Below, piece after piece: positions 10,864 through 23,400 of a stretch of DNA of 64,000 nucleotides. Origin of the DNA: Choristoneura fumiferana (taxonomy: Eukaryota > Arthropoda > Insecta > Lepidoptera > Tortricidae); assembly GCF_025370935.1 (NCBI RefSeq), contig NC_133497.1, positions 8,481,302 to 8,545,301 on the forward strand, read 5' to 3'. The notes below the pieces were generated by a model. It did not search any database and had not been told where the DNA came from. It saw nothing but the letters and a program-made list of their open reading frames with translations. A program made the position numbers and the translations under genes. Every line of letters starts with the position of its first letter. The stretch's first letter is position 1.

Positions 10864-11175
10864 AGCCGTGGTGGCCGAGTGGTTTGACCTATGGCCTCTC
10901 AAGCAGAGGATCGTGGTTCAAATCCCGGCTCGCACCTCTGAGTTTTTCGGAATTCATGTGCGAAAATACATTTGAAATTTACCATGAGCTTTACGGTGAA
11001 GGAAAACATCGTGAGGAAACCTGCACAAACCTGCGTAGCAATTCAATGGTGTGTGTGAAGTTCCCAATGCGCACTGGGCCCGCGTGGGAACTACGGCCCA
11101 AGCCCTCTCATTCCGAGAGAAGGCCTGTGCCCAGCAGTGGGACATATATAGGCTGGGATGATGATGATGACAGGT
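10864..11175 (+). mobile_element. SINE-A, full-length copy
   Basis: The head at about 10867-10940 resembles a leucine/serine-type tRNA: A box 'tggccgagtgg' and B box 'ggttcaaatcc'. It is followed by a body ('gaggaaacctgcacaaacctg', 'gcccgcgtgggaac') and a (GAT)n tail after 'ataggctggg'. This is the reference copy for partial copies at 1935, 5460, 41552, 44530 and 61680. The missing tRNA 3' stem pairing and the attached body argue against a functional tRNA gene. Confidence 0.85.
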
Positions 11176-11229
11176 TTCTTTACTGTTATTCATGTGAATT
11201 TGTTGCAAGTAGGGCAGTAATATTTGCTT

Positions 11230-11715
11230 GAATTATTTATTTATTTATTTATTTTCGGAGAACCAACAGCTTTAATTTACAGAGTAAACTTATTTTATAG
11301 TATCAATAAAGCCAATACTAATAATAATATATAATACTATATTTTGCAAAAAAAAACAAGAATAAATAAATATTGCTGACGTATGCACCGTCTAGACCCC
11401 CCCGGCCCCCATGTCATCAAAAATAAGCAAAGCCAAGACCCGCCCACCCCCCTTCGATGCTTACGTAGTACTTGAATAACCTCAAAGTCAAAGTATTGCG
11501 GAATAGAGTTGCGAAGGCACGGAGCTAGATAGCGGTGCGGTGCGAGTAAACGAAGTTGCACTGTTTTCCCATTCGCGGAGCTTCCCCGCTTAATCACTCG
11601 TTTCGTTTCTCTGCCCCACTCGTTTGTCCGCTCCTCTTCCCGATTTTGTATGATTTTTTAAGTTAGTTACAACTCTGTCTCTCTCTGTTCATTGAAGGAA
11701 GAGCGGAAATTTTAT
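11230..11715. other. Intergenic, LINE-tail-like low complexity
   Basis: Begins with an ATTT microsatellite and a stretch resembling a LINE 3' end. The phrase 'ccccc...catgtcatcaaaa' echoes 10740-10815. No gene is supported. Confidence 0.4.
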
Positions 11716-11719
11716 TCAA

Positions 11720-12209
11720 TGAGAGCTACCGTTTTCGCGCTCACCAGTTGGCGCCACTGTTGACAAAGGCGCCTAAAGTATAGTCGTTAGTTTGTTATTA
11801 CGGGCGTGAAAACAAAATTTACATTTAAATCATACTATACTGGATCCTGTAACACAGGGACTCCTAGCACAGGATCCAAAGCCGTACTCTAGTTTATAAG
11901 CTTTTTATGCAATAAATTATTTTCATTTTCACTTAATAACCGTACCATAAAAATATCAAGCATGCCACAGTGTTGCATAGTCCCGTTTTGTTCGGAAAAA
12001 AGTTTTCCGAAAGTCAAAAATGTCTCAAAACAAAGACATTCATTGCCCCGTAACGCATATTTGCCATAATTATTTTTAGGTAATGCAAAATATTCACAAA
12101 ATTATTCTAATTATAAATAAACCCGCGTAGCTCACCCAAAAACAGTGACATTTAGTACCTCTCGCTACACTAGCGCCTCTAGCGGCGAATTCATACGCGA
12201 TAGCCCTCA
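11720..12209 (+). mobile_element. MITE-T copy with an internal insertion
   Basis: Diverged full-length copy of the TGAGGGCTATCG-ended family: left end 'tgagagctaccg', right end 'cgcgatagccctca'. Relative to 46414-46837 it carries an extra segment of about 95 bases (roughly 11838-11935) beginning with a small palindrome 'ctggatcctgt...acaggatcc'. Confidence 0.8.
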
Positions 12210-12868
12210 TTCTATGGGTGGATTTTTATCTCTCTCACCGCTCCGCTACCTCGCTCCGTTCCAGTGGCCAAGCAGCCTTAGCTCTATAGGATGACAACGC
12301 ATTTGCAATCCTCGTCCGCAAATTTTACCAACGACACCGAGCGCCGCTCCGCGGAGCTCCTATTCCATTTGGTCCTTCAAATTAATTACAAATTAGTTAT
12401 TAAGTTTAAACTAGATTAAGGCGGCTGGCTGCGGGAATAGAAATGTTATACAAGCTAAAGTGCAAGGTGAGGCTGGATCTGTGATGAAGTCAATCCCACT
12501 ATATAAAATTATAAATTAGAGATGGATAAATCGGGATCTGAAGAGTAAGATCCTTAAACAGATCTGAATCTATTATCAGCTCCTTTCTCATCTTATCGAC
12601 TCCGAGGAGTTACTTACTCCGACCAACCTATTGTATCGAGCGACGCGCGTTCGGCGATTCAAAACTCACTTCAGTTACGTTCAATCACATCGGATCGGAT
12701 CGGATATGAATGAATGTCCCGTCCTCTTTTTTTAGTTGCATGATTACACACACAGCTAAAAAAAGAACCGATTGCACAAAAGGAGAATGAATGAAATGAA
12801 TGAATGAGTAAATGTTGTACCGTAGCTGTGTTGTGTGTAATCATTCATTCAATTCAACTCTTGTGTCA

Positions 12869-13004
12869 GTACAGTCAAGGGCAAAGATATCGACACGGCC
12901 AAAGTTCAAAAATATGTATACACGGCTTTAATGTTAAGTGCATAAAGTCGTGTACACATATTTTTTGTAACTTTGGCCGTGTCGATATCTTTGCCTTGAC
13001 TGTA
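12869..13004. mobile_element. Palindromic MITE (GTACAGTCAA ends)
   Basis: A 136-base near-palindrome with arms starting 'gtacagtcaagggcaaag' and containing 'gatatcgacacggcc'. A related shorter element is at 47021-47134. Confidence 0.8.
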
Positions 13005-13342
13005 CCTATACCCAGTCAAGTCGCGCAAGCTAGCTATTGCAGCTTCAGTGTCGACGCCAGACCACAAAAATTAATTATGACTCAATAAATTTGTACAACT
13101 TTTATTATTATATTAAGATATAAAAAGCTTTAACAATTATAAGTTTTTTATTTTATCACAAAAACCTAAAACAACGCAAGTCTAGCGCTGGCACTTGGGT
13201 AGAGCACTATAATAATAATAAAGCCATTTATTTCCGATTTAACACTTATAGAATATCCCTTAAATCGGTGTGCCTTCTGGCCTATCCTCCAACAATCTCC
13301 ACTCTGCTCTGTCATCCGCAACTCTGGTCCACTGTGGCCCCA

Positions 13343-13451
13343 GGGTTACTACGAAACTCAAAGTTCTTGTGCGGTCCCTCTGACACTTATACTATTTAAT
13401 ATGAGAGCGAGAGGGATGGTACGATACGAACTTCGAGTTTCGTAGTAGCCC
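13343..13451. mobile_element. Palindromic MITE, family P
   Basis: Starts 'gggttactacgaaac' and ends 'gtttcgtagtagccc'. It lies about 125 bases beyond the stop codon of the CYTH gene. Confidence 0.75.
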
Positions 13452-13576
13452 TGCAGATAGCAAGGGGCGCCAATGGCACCACTTTCCAGTTGCCAGTGCA
13501 AAATATGATGGCGCATTTTGAGCGTCCTTTAAGCCTTTACACACTTACAAACGGGATTTAATGTAACCCTGACTCC

Positions 13577-15070
13577 CTATTTCTTATCCAAAAGGTCGAC
13601 ATAAGCGCAGTCAATCAGATCCTCTTGAGCCACTCCAAGTTTCTCTTGCAAGTCCCGAGCTATGGCCTGTCCTTCCTCCAGAGTCTGCTCCGGCCGCAGT
13701 ACCACCTCCAGTTCCATGAAGCGGCCGAGGTCTTGTACTGTGTCGATGTGAACTCTGGTCTGACCAACCATGTAGAGAAGTCTGTAAATATAATTAGACA
13801 TTAAAGAGAGGATTTGTGGAGCTAAACTTAAGTTTTAGTAAAAGTGACAGGTATTAAGGCTCCGTTTCTACCAAAGATGTGCGAGGATGTGTTGTGAGCA
13901 GGGAGCGTAATTTTCATGTCATTTTTTGACCTGTCATAGTGACTTCTCACTTATCGAGTTCCAATAGACATAGGTACATATATCGACTCACAAATGCCAT
14001 GAAAATTCCGCCCTCTGGTTGTGAGGAATGCGTTTTTCATGAACCAATATAAACACTTTATTTACTTAACAAGTCTACTCGTGACCACGGCAACTGTAAC
14101 GTTGCCGAAACGTCGAGGTAAATATTACTTGTGTAATAATAGCGTGATAAGTCCCGTTTATGGTATTTTGACTTTATTTACTTATCCTCTCACAGCACAT
14201 CTCTGGTGAAAACGGAGCCTTAACATGGGATGGTAGTGGAATGGTAATGACAGTTTACCAAGCAGTCAAAATGCTTGAATATTCACTTTACCCACAACCG
14301 GATAAATCAAGTAAATTATTGAATGAGGCATTACTCTGCAGATGAACTAAAACTATTACTTTGCTCACCTGCAACCTTATAATAGCTATGTTTATGCAAG
14401 AAATGTGTGTTCACGCAGTTCCTCCACCTCCACACTGTAAGAACACACAAATCATCACATAAACCCATCCATCTATGTAATTGCCATGAGGGTTTGCATT
14501 ATCAAGTTGTGCATTGTCATTCCTTCTAAATTGGCAAATTCGAGGTTGTACACTCAGGCCCATCTTCCCCACTGGGCACGTGCCCAGGGCCCCCTAGTCC
14601 CTACTCCATTACCAAACGATAACCAATAGCTAAAATAGTGCTTTATTATGGTAATAGGGGCCCCATTATCCTAATGTGCCCAGGGCCTCTAATAGGTGAA
14701 AGACGGCCCTGTGTACATTAACCGCACCTCAAGTACTTAAATTGACTGACCTTTCCTTCACAACGCGTCCTCGCGTTCCTAAACATTTTCTGAGCATACC
14801 GTCCAACGCTACAGCTTTTTTCGCCTCTCCCACCGAAAATTCTAGCAAGTCATAATCGCTTAGCTTCGGGCCACCTTCATCATCGCGATCATATCGCACC
14901 AGCGTTGCTGAGCTATCCGCATAGAAACGCATCTTCAAACGCCCCTCGTTAACGTTGTAGAATGAATCATCTTGCTTAATGATAGTGCCTTCGGATTGAC
15001 TTAGTTCTGCTGCCACCTTGCAGATCTTTTCGTAATCAGTTATCCTGGCTTTTATCTCGACGTTACGCAT
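13577..15070 (-). CDS. CYTH-domain protein (CyaB / thiamine-triphosphatase family)
   Basis: Two exons on the minus strand: 15070-14751 and 13781-13577 (TAG). Together 525 bases give 174 residues in frame. The N-terminus MRNVEIKARI holds the E-x-K signature of CYTH enzymes. Basic and acidic tunnel residues follow in order: RLKMRFY (about 52-58), LVRYDRDD, LLEFS, and after the splice KERLLYMVG, RVHIDTV and FMELEVVL. CYTH proteins form a beta-tunnel that binds triphosphates with Mg2+; members include CyaB-type adenylate cyclases and thiamine triphosphatase. The length and internal LGRFMELE motif resemble the short CyaB-like animal proteins, and the substrate cannot be told. The 970-base intron holds a TTAA-flanked MITE and another inverted repeat. 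A possible ATTAAA signal lies about 15 bases past the stop. Confidence 0.82.
13858..14219. mobile_element. MITE flanked by TTAA in the CYTH intron
   Basis: The ends 'ggctccgtttctacc' and 'ggtgaaaacggagcc' are inverted repeats, and TTAA lies directly outside each (13854-13857 and 14220-14223). The interior contains 'ctcgtgaccacggcaactg...gccgaaacgtcgag', also seen in part at 6172-6220, so a second repeat is probably nested within. Consistent with a piggyBac-type non-autonomous element. Confidence 0.72.
14370..14475. repeat. Short interspersed repeat shared with 9925 and 58795
   Basis: The phrases 'tttatgcaagaaatgtgtgt' and 'cctccacctccacactgtaa' recur at 58810-58860 and, diverged, at 9940-9990. 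Element class unknown. Confidence 0.55.
14555..14711. repeat. Imperfect inverted repeat (CAGGCCC ends)
   Basis: The left arm 'gcccagggccccct' and right arm 'aggggcccc...gcccagggcc' pair imperfectly around an AT-rich centre. Probably a MITE. It ends 40 bases before exon 1 of the CYTH gene. Confidence 0.6.
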
Positions 15071-16590
15071 TGTTACTATTTGGAGAACTTTGCTTATTAT
15101 GAGAATTAAAAAATTTAAATAAATATACGTATTATTTACTAAATAAAAGTCACAGTCAAACTGTAACTGGCAGTCACCAGTCAAACATCGACGACAGTTG
15201 ATTGATTGAAGTTGAAGTGTCAGTCATTTGTTGCGTTCGCGCCAAAAACCAAAGACAAACTTGGTTTTCTTTCAAGAAGCATAATATACTACTCAAAAGA
15301 ATATAAGGCCACTTGAATTTCACCGGTAAACTGAAATCAAAAATATGTTTGCGTTTTTAATTGAATACATTTAATTGGATGAAAAGTACTTGTACTGTGG
15401 TATGTTGTATTTAATAACACCATTCAGTTTGAAGAATTATATTTATTAGTATTTTCGTTTCGTTTCACTCATAAAGTTCACGTGGCCCTTATTTTCTTTT
15501 GTACAGTATACACTAGAGAGAGATATTCTAGCTTCAAAATTGGTTTGACGCGTCTGTGGCGGATGCGCAAGCCGCGCGAGCCAGAAAAAAAAAACATTGG
15601 TTTGAGTTTGAAGTACGTTGAAATATAGGCTTCTCAGGATCACTGAGAGCAAACAGTATTACCATCACATCCACATCTTGTGAAACTATTATTGGTAAGT
15701 GTTTTTTAGACTGTTCTATGTTTTCACAAAAACCCTTCAAGTATATCTCGCAAAATATTGATTCTATACTATAGTATGGGTATGTGTCATTCGATTCAGC
15801 GTAAAAAAAGAAAATGACACCTTACTTGCCTAGTTTGTAAAATTTGCATTTTTTAAGCGTAGCCCCCTGCCCATATCCCCTGGGAGGAGGTAGGACGTCT
15901 AAATTTTGGTAGGACTCGACAGATTCTCATTTCTGGTGCCAAGATAAAGTTATAAACAAAGTTTCATTCATGTACATATTTTGCCGCCAAATTACCCCTT
16001 TTTCCTGTACTATAACGCTTTGTTCTATAAATTGAGTACTTTCGTATTTATCAATAAGTATAAGTATAAAAGGAAAATAAAATGCCGTTGTTCAGATTAA
16101 ACTATTTAATTTTTCTTACATCTGCCACCAATGCTTCTTTCTGAATCTTTTGAAAAACTGAAATGCAAGACCTTAGACAGGGACGAAAAATGTAGCTCCT
16201 TTCAATGTGAAAATAACACTTTTTATTTTTGAATACAGATGGTTTTTTAGGGTCTCCCACATCTATCGACGCAGAATCGGCTTAAGATGACCAAAAAACG
16301 CTTTAAATCACAGATTGAGGGGGTCCTCAAGATACCGCTTTAGTTAAATTTTGTACTATTCAGAGTTCACCAATAAGCGATAAGGTCGGAAGTGCGAGAG
16401 ACGTAACGTCATGCTGTGATTGGCTTTTTCGAGGTTGCGAGTGCAACGAACTCGTGCCATGCTAGAAAATAGTGTTGTGACATAATTAGATTCATCATCA
16501 TCATAATTAGATTACTATCGACAAAATTATCGATACGAACACTTAAGTATTAGTTAGGTACTACTTACTCTTGATGGATTTTAAGAGTAG
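15071..16590. other. Intergenic, mostly unassigned
   Basis: Includes the 5' flank of the CYTH gene. On the minus strand around 15725-15605 a short frame contains VSQDVDVMVILFALSDPEK, which resembles part of an uncharacterised protein family common in arthropod repeats, but it is interrupted on both sides. The rest shows no supported gene. Confidence 0.4.
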
Positions 16591-16599
16591 AATAATACT

Positions 16600-17010
16600 A
16601 GGATTGGTTATTTGGAGTATTTTTGTATTTTTTATTTCAACTCCAAATTTGTTACTTTTACGGTCATCCCGTAAAACCATATCGAAAATACAAACTCGAG
16701 ACATGGATGCACAGAAAAACCAGAAAAAGAGACCAGCGCTGGGAATCGAACCCAGGTCCTCAGCATTCTGTGCTGCGTGCCATACCCCCACACTACCACT
16801 GGACAGGAGTACAGACACCAATTTCTCCTATGCACACATATCTCAGGTTGCTTTTTTGTTGCAGCACTAGCGACATCTATGTTTCGCTCTCATCGGGAGA
16901 CATAACATTCTTTCGGAACTAACCGCTCACCCAGACAAGAGATGTCGCTACTAAGCAATCAAATTAAGATTGGTTATAAGACTCCAAATAACCAATCATA
17001 ATTTGATTGC
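16600..17010 (-). mobile_element. SINE-B, long copy with inverted ends
   Basis: The minus strand contains a tRNA-like segment (16735-16805; B-box-like 'ggttcgattcc') and 'tggatgcacagaaaaacc'. The left part 'attggttatttggagt' is repeated inverted at about 16970-17000 ('actccaaataaccaat'). Three overlapping open frames here are translations of the SINE. Confidence 0.7.
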
Positions 17011-17019
17011 TTAGTTTTT

Positions 17020-17215
17020 TTTTTATTATTCGACTGGATGGCACACAAGCAAGTGGGACTCCTGATGGTATTTATATAACAAAATAAGAGCGTTGGCAGG
17101 TAGCATAGCAAGCACGTGAGTGGATAGTAGCCCTCTGATGGTCCCAAAAGAAGAACAGCGCCGTTCGCTAGACCGGCAATATTGCTGATTTGGGACCATT
17201 TCGTGACATACAACT
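17020..17215. repeat. LINE-type 3' fragment (ATTCGACTGGATGGCA)
   Basis: 'attcgactggatggcaca' and 'gtgggactcctgatggta' recur near 59752-59790 and inverted at 52520-52555. 'gggaccatttcgtgacat' recurs inverted at 57915-57935 and at the start of duplicated unit 2 (31468). The left edge of the tandem duplication lies inside this element. Confidence 0.6.
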
Positions 17216-17470
17216 GTTTTATTTTTAATATTCTTTTTCTGTTATCTTATACTTTTTTCGCTTCCGTTACCAGCGCTGAGGCTTCCGCCGCTTTATGCCG
17301 AGTAATTATCTTTCTTTCAGAACACATGGCTTTCATACATAATCCAGTTTTATTTAACAGTGTTACTTGTTTTCTTTAAAAAAAAATCACAATCTGTTAC
17401 GTGCACGTTTATGTTTACTCGTCATGTGTTTTGTTTGGTGTGCCTGTGTTTTAGAAACCTAACACATCTA

Positions 17471-20400
17471 TTATCTTAAGTGAATTCGTTTATGCTTGGT
17501 CAAACTACCACCTTGCGTAAACTGCAACTTACAAATGTCACAAGAAAATGGTTTCTCGCCCGTGTGAGTCTTTCTATGCCGAGCCAAACTATCTCTTCGT
17601 GCAAACTTTGTTTTACAAACGTCACAGGCAAAAGGTTTCTCGTTCGTGTGAGTTCGTCTATGCGCATCCAAAACACTTTTCACTTTAAACTGCAACTTAC
17701 AAATGTCACAAGAGAAAGGTTTCTCGCCTGTGTGAGCTCGTTTATGCACAATCAAATTACTTCTTCGCGCGAACTGCGCCTCACACAAGTCACATGAAAA
17801 AGATTTTTCCCCATGAGTTTCCTTAACGTGTCTGGCTAAATATCTTTTCTTAAAAAAAAACTGGTCGCATATGTTGCACTTGTAAGTTCTCTTACCCATG
17901 TGCAGTTTCATGTGTTTATTCACATTCATTTTGACTGTAAACTGTTTGTTACACACACTGCAAAGGTAGGGTTTTTGAGTATATATATTGGAACATTTAC
18001 CACACTTGAGCAGACCTTGTTTCTCACCTGTGTGAGAAACAACAGATTTATTCCTAGAAATATTGTCAGAATATGATGGTTCTTCTTTGCTTGCACCGTT
18101 GGACGCCGCCAGGGCTTTTTCATCCTTGTTCAGTGCACCTGCAAGAAAATATTTGGGATATTTTAGTTTTGATATGGGTGACACACATATCGTCGGCTAA
18201 ACTGTTCGACGTCGTAACTCCATCAGATAAAATTTTAATTTTTAAAAGAGGCACAAAAGTCACAAAACACTTCACCACCAACAATTTTCGGTTTTATATT
18301 TTAATAGGTAGGTACTTACAATTTTTTAAACTAAATATTCCGAAAATAAATCGCACCTTTAAAATTAAACTGAAACAAACAATATTCACATCTCCAAAAT
18401 AAATTTTAAATAAAACACAAAATGGTTGAATTTAAAAATGACAAAATTTCGAGTTATTTCAGTTTAATTTTAAAGGTGCGAAATATATGTATATAAAATC
18501 GTGGCAATGAGGGCTATCGTTTTTTGTCTTTCTAGATGGCGCCACTGTTGCGTGAGGTTTTAAGTTGGCTTTCAAAGTCTGTTATTACGGGCGTGAAAAC
18601 AAAGTTTAGATTAAAATCATATTTATTGTTTAGGATTGTAACTTTATTTTACTTAATACTTTCGCCTGGCAACATTATCGTTTTAGATTTGAATTAAAAA
18701 CGTAAAATCACTTGTCACTTCCTTTTCGAACTTTGGAAAGTCTGTCGTGTCGTATGTCGGTGCGTTGCCGCGCAAATTATATCGTACCTAGTTTTCGTGT
18801 CGTTGTCGTTTAAATATATTGAATTTTGTGTAAACTACGTGTGGACGCTCGAAGAAGGCTGATCCGTTGGAAGAAGTACTGTCCTTGCTGTATCTTGGTA
18901 GTTCTGCTGGTTAACGGTAACCTTGTCGGAGGTAAGTTCGAATGAGCCGAAGATCGAGGGAGCCTGCGCCAGCTACTACAGCTAAGATCTGCACCATCAT
19001 CAGCAGACGTCTCGGTGAGTACTTCAACCACAGGTCTCAGCCTTTATCCAGTTATTTGCCACACTGTAGTTTGTATTTCTCGTCCTACAGTCCACTTAAT
19101 TAAACCCCAAACATTTTGGTCCATCGACCCGCATCATTTGTAAAGTGATCGTGGATATTTTCGTATTTAAAATCAATTTTCGTGATAATTTGTTCGTTAT
19201 AAAATTAATAAAATCATTCGAGGGTAAGAATAGAACACACTTGGCTTGGGCGTTTTTCTATCTGTTAAACCAACGTTTAGTTCATAGACTAATATTTTGT
19301 GTCGAAGTAGGTTGGTTTCGGAACGTAATTGTCATAGCAGTTTTTGTACTCTGCGGTTATTTATACGTAGTGGAGTGTGAATATACTCTGTGATTAATTC
19401 ATTGTTGTCAATGTCAAATTAAAATAATAACCTCTCGTTTGTTTGCATACGTTTGCTATTTATTATTGACTTAAATCATTGTGAATAGACATGGAAGGCA
19501 GTGATAATGCTTGCGAAGTTGGCGACAAGAACCGTGTTGGTCGGGACTATGCGTATGTGAGAATCGAATATATACAGAACTCCGACCTGCAAGGTTATTG
19601 TCTGCAAGATGTAAACAAAATCGAAGATGAGTTTCATGCTTTCCAGGTTTTATTGCTCTCTTCGCTATCGAAGGCGGAAAGGGCGAGTGAATTAAATGTT
19701 TCTTCACAATTTGAGAAAATAGTTAAATCCATTAAATTACGTTTCGCAGAGAAAAATGAACAAAAGTCCTCGTTACCTAGTAATTCGACTAGTACAAGTG
19801 TTAAGTTACCTAAAATAAACATTGTTCCCTTTGATTCAAAAATTGAGCATTGGGTGTCGTTCATACAAATATTTGATTCACTGATTCATAGTAAAAATAT
19901 CCCAGCAGTGGAAAAGCTGCATTATCTTTTATCGAGTGTTAGTGGACATGCTTTTGACTTAATTAAAAATTATCCATTGTGCGATGAAAGTTACTTAATA
20001 GCTTATAACACGTTAAAAGCCCACTATGAAAAAAAAAGAGTTATCGCTACTATCTTTTATGAGAAACTTTTGAACTGTGAATCTGTGAAATCAAAAAATG
20101 CTTCGGAATTAAATAAAGTTTGTCGAATATTTAAAGAAAATTTAGAAATTTTGTCGAAATATCAGTTACCTGATAAGAACTTCATGTTGTTCTATTTGTT
20201 GTGGTCCAAGTTAGATGTGGCTACAAAAGAAGCTTTCGAATTGCAACTTGAGTTGAATGCTGAGATCCCTAGCTATGATGAGTTAATGTTGTTTATTGAA
20301 AAGCGAGGCCAAGCGTTAGAAAACTCAGTTGTTAGGACAAATGTCGTTAATAGCAAGCTGGTGACTAAGTCTAAACCGTCTTTTGTCGTACCACCTGTAA

Positions 20401-23400
20401 GCAATTGTGCCATATGTGCAGCTTCAGGTCATAAATTAGAAAATTGTTCTAAATTTTTGGAATTGTCTCCTTTTGAGAGGTTTAATCGGGTAAAAGAGAA
20501 AAAACTTTGTATACTCTGCTGTCGTCCATCTCATACTGTTAAAAATTGTAAATCAACTGTGAATTGTAACAATTGTAGTCAGAGACACCACACATTACTG
20601 CATTTTGATAAACAGAATGAGACGGAGCCTCCTGCTGAACCACCTCAGGTGACATTGACTGTTCCAAATTCCAATACACAAGTTTTGTTCTCGACTGCTG
20701 TTGTGTTGATAAAAAATAAATTTAATAAATTGGTACCTATTCGAATGTTGATAGATAGTGCTTCTGCTTGTAACTTTGTAACTTTGAAATGTGCTCAAAG
20801 GCTTGGACTACCAATCAAACAGAGTTCACAGACGGTGAATGGAATCGGCCAAACATCGACTGGCACTCTGGGAGTTGTCGATTGTGAGATAGTCCCTTCG
20901 AATGGTGACTCCTCGTGTAAATTTTCGTTTGAAGCGCTCGTGCTTCCCAAGATTTGCTCTGATATGCCATCAGAACCTATCGATGTCTCTTCGTGGAGAC
21001 ATATTAAGGATTTAGATCTTGCTGATCCATCATTTTTCAAACCTGGACCTATTGATATGTTGGTTAACGTCAACCTTTTCGCTTCAGCACTTCAGCCTGG
21101 CGTAGTCAAGGGCCACGCAGGTCAGCCTATTGCTATCCGCACTGTATTCGGCTGGGTAGTGATGGGGGAGTGTTCTGTAGATGTTGCCTATTCTCGTTCT
21201 CGTTGTCGTAAGGGTTCCAGTGATGAAATCAAGAAGTGCCTTCTCGTGTCGAATGTTTCATTAGAAAACAATATTAAGCGCTTCTGGGAGTTGGAAAGCG
21301 TAGATCCTCCTAAAAATGTCGTTTTGTCGAAATTAGAATTGTCGTGTGAAAACCAAATGGAAGCTTCATATTGTCGTAATCTTGAGGGCAGGATGGTAGT
21401 ACCATTAACTTTCGTTGACCCTCAGGAAAAACCCGTGTTTTCGAATTCTCGCGAGATTGCTCTCAAGCGTCTCTTCAATTTAGAGAGGAAATTCAAATTG
21501 AATCCTCAGTTTCGGACAGCTTATGTCAATTTCATGGACGATTATCTAAATTGTGGTCATATGGTAGAAGTTGATCCTCCCTTGTCGTCTGAAGGTCACT
21601 TTTATTATATTCCTCACCACGGAGTTCTGCGTCCTGACTCTGTCACCACTCCTCTGCGTACTGTTTTCGACGCAAGCGCCCAGGATCTCGCAGGAAAGGC
21701 TCTGAATGATACACTGCTGCCTGGCCCTAAATTGCAAAAAAACATATTTGATTTGTTAGTTCGTTTTCGATGGCATGCAGTAGTGTTCGCTGGAGACATC
21801 AAACAAATGTACCGTCAGTTCCTTGTCGACCTGCAGGACTGCGACTATCAGCGCATTTTGTGGCGTCCGTCACCTGACGACCCTGTAAAAGATTATCGTT
21901 TGCTTACGGTCACTTATGGTGTTTCCTGCGCTCCCTATCAGGCGCTCTGGTGCGTATCCAAATTGGCAAAGGAATTCTCGTCGTGTGCTCCTCAAGGTGC
22001 TGCCGTGCTGGCCAGAGATACATATGTGGACGACGTCGTCTCAGGTGCAGACTCTGTCGAGGATGCGTTAGTTTTACGTAGGCAGTTGGTAGAAATTTTG
22101 TCGTCTGCTCAACTCCACTTGCGTAAATGGACTTCTAATAGTCCCGATTTTCTAGAAAGCTTGCCTAGCTCGGAGCTTTATTCGGAGAAACTTCGTAACT
22201 TCGAAGACATTTATGATTTGTCGTTAAAAATTCTCGGTTTGTCGTGGCTTCCAAAGGAAGATAATTTCACATTCAAAACTTCGTTGAATGACTGTCGTTG
22301 TACGAAGCGATCGATCCTTTCAGACATCGCTCGTATTTTCGATCCTCTGGGTCTATTATCGCCTGTCGTATTTTTCGCAAAATATTTAATACAGCTTCTA
22401 TGGGTGTCTGGTGTCGACTGGGATGAGGAAGTCCACATCACCATCGCTCAAGAATGGCATAGATTCAAGTCACAATTGTCGGAGCTGAGTTCTTTGTCCA
22501 TTCCCCGTAGAATGATTGTATCCTTTGTGTCGTTACAGCTTCACGGTTACTGTGACGCTTCGGAGAAGGGTTACTGTGCTGTCACTTATTGTCGTGTCGT
22601 TCAAAGTGACGGTTCTGTTGTCGTGCGTCTTTGTTGCGCAAAATCGAAAGTGGCCCCACTCCGTAAGTGTTCCGTTCCGAGGTTGGAGCTATTAGCTGCT
22701 GTTTTGCTGTCAGACTTGGTCGTCTCAGTTAAGGAAGCGTTAAAGGATTTCCACACTTTCGACGATGTCCACGCCTGGTCAGACTCCAGTGTAGCTTTGA
22801 CTTGGATTCGTTCGTGTCCATCAAAGTGGAAAACCTTCGTGGCTAACAGGGTTGCACATATACAGGAAAATATTCCCCCAGAAAATTGGCACCACGTTTC
22901 TGGTTCGGATAATCCAGCGGATTGCGGTTCCCGCGGTTTGTTACCCGCTGACTTAATCCAGAACACGCTATGGTGGGCGGGGCCTACCTGGCTGTCTAAT
23001 CCTGAGGAGTCTTGGCCGCGATCTGAGATCTTCTTGGACCAAGCTGCTTCGAACGAGCAAAAAATCTACAGTCTTTTTACAGCTTCTAATTCGTCTTTTG
23101 TTGATAATATTTTAAATAGATTCTCGTCTTTGCAACGCATATTGCGTATTCTCGCTTATTGTTTTCGTTACCTTCATAATTTGCAAAACCCATCTTCGAA
23201 AAATCTAAACCCAAATCTGTCGTCTGAAGAAATCAACAAGGTTCTTCACTTTCTTGTCAAACATGTTCAAGAGCGAGTCTTCGCTTCAGAGCTTCGTTAT
23301 TTGTCGAAGGAAAAGTCACCCCACTCGCTACCAAAACCCCTGCGCAAATTGTCACCGTTTCTGGATGAACTCGGGAGGTTAAGGGTGGGCGGTCGCCTTT

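Noticed and set aside
10864..10940. Functional tRNA gene at the SINE-A head (also 41790, 56090, 59455)
   Set aside because: A and B boxes are present but the acceptor stem does not close, and each is fused to a repeated SINE body.
15534..15740. Small gene with VSQDVDVMVILFALSDPEK
   Set aside because: Only a short piece resembles an arthropod repeat-associated protein; the flanks do not continue the similarity.
16571..16922. Overlapping 86-99-codon frames
   Set aside because: Translations of a SINE-B copy that also occurs elsewhere in the window.
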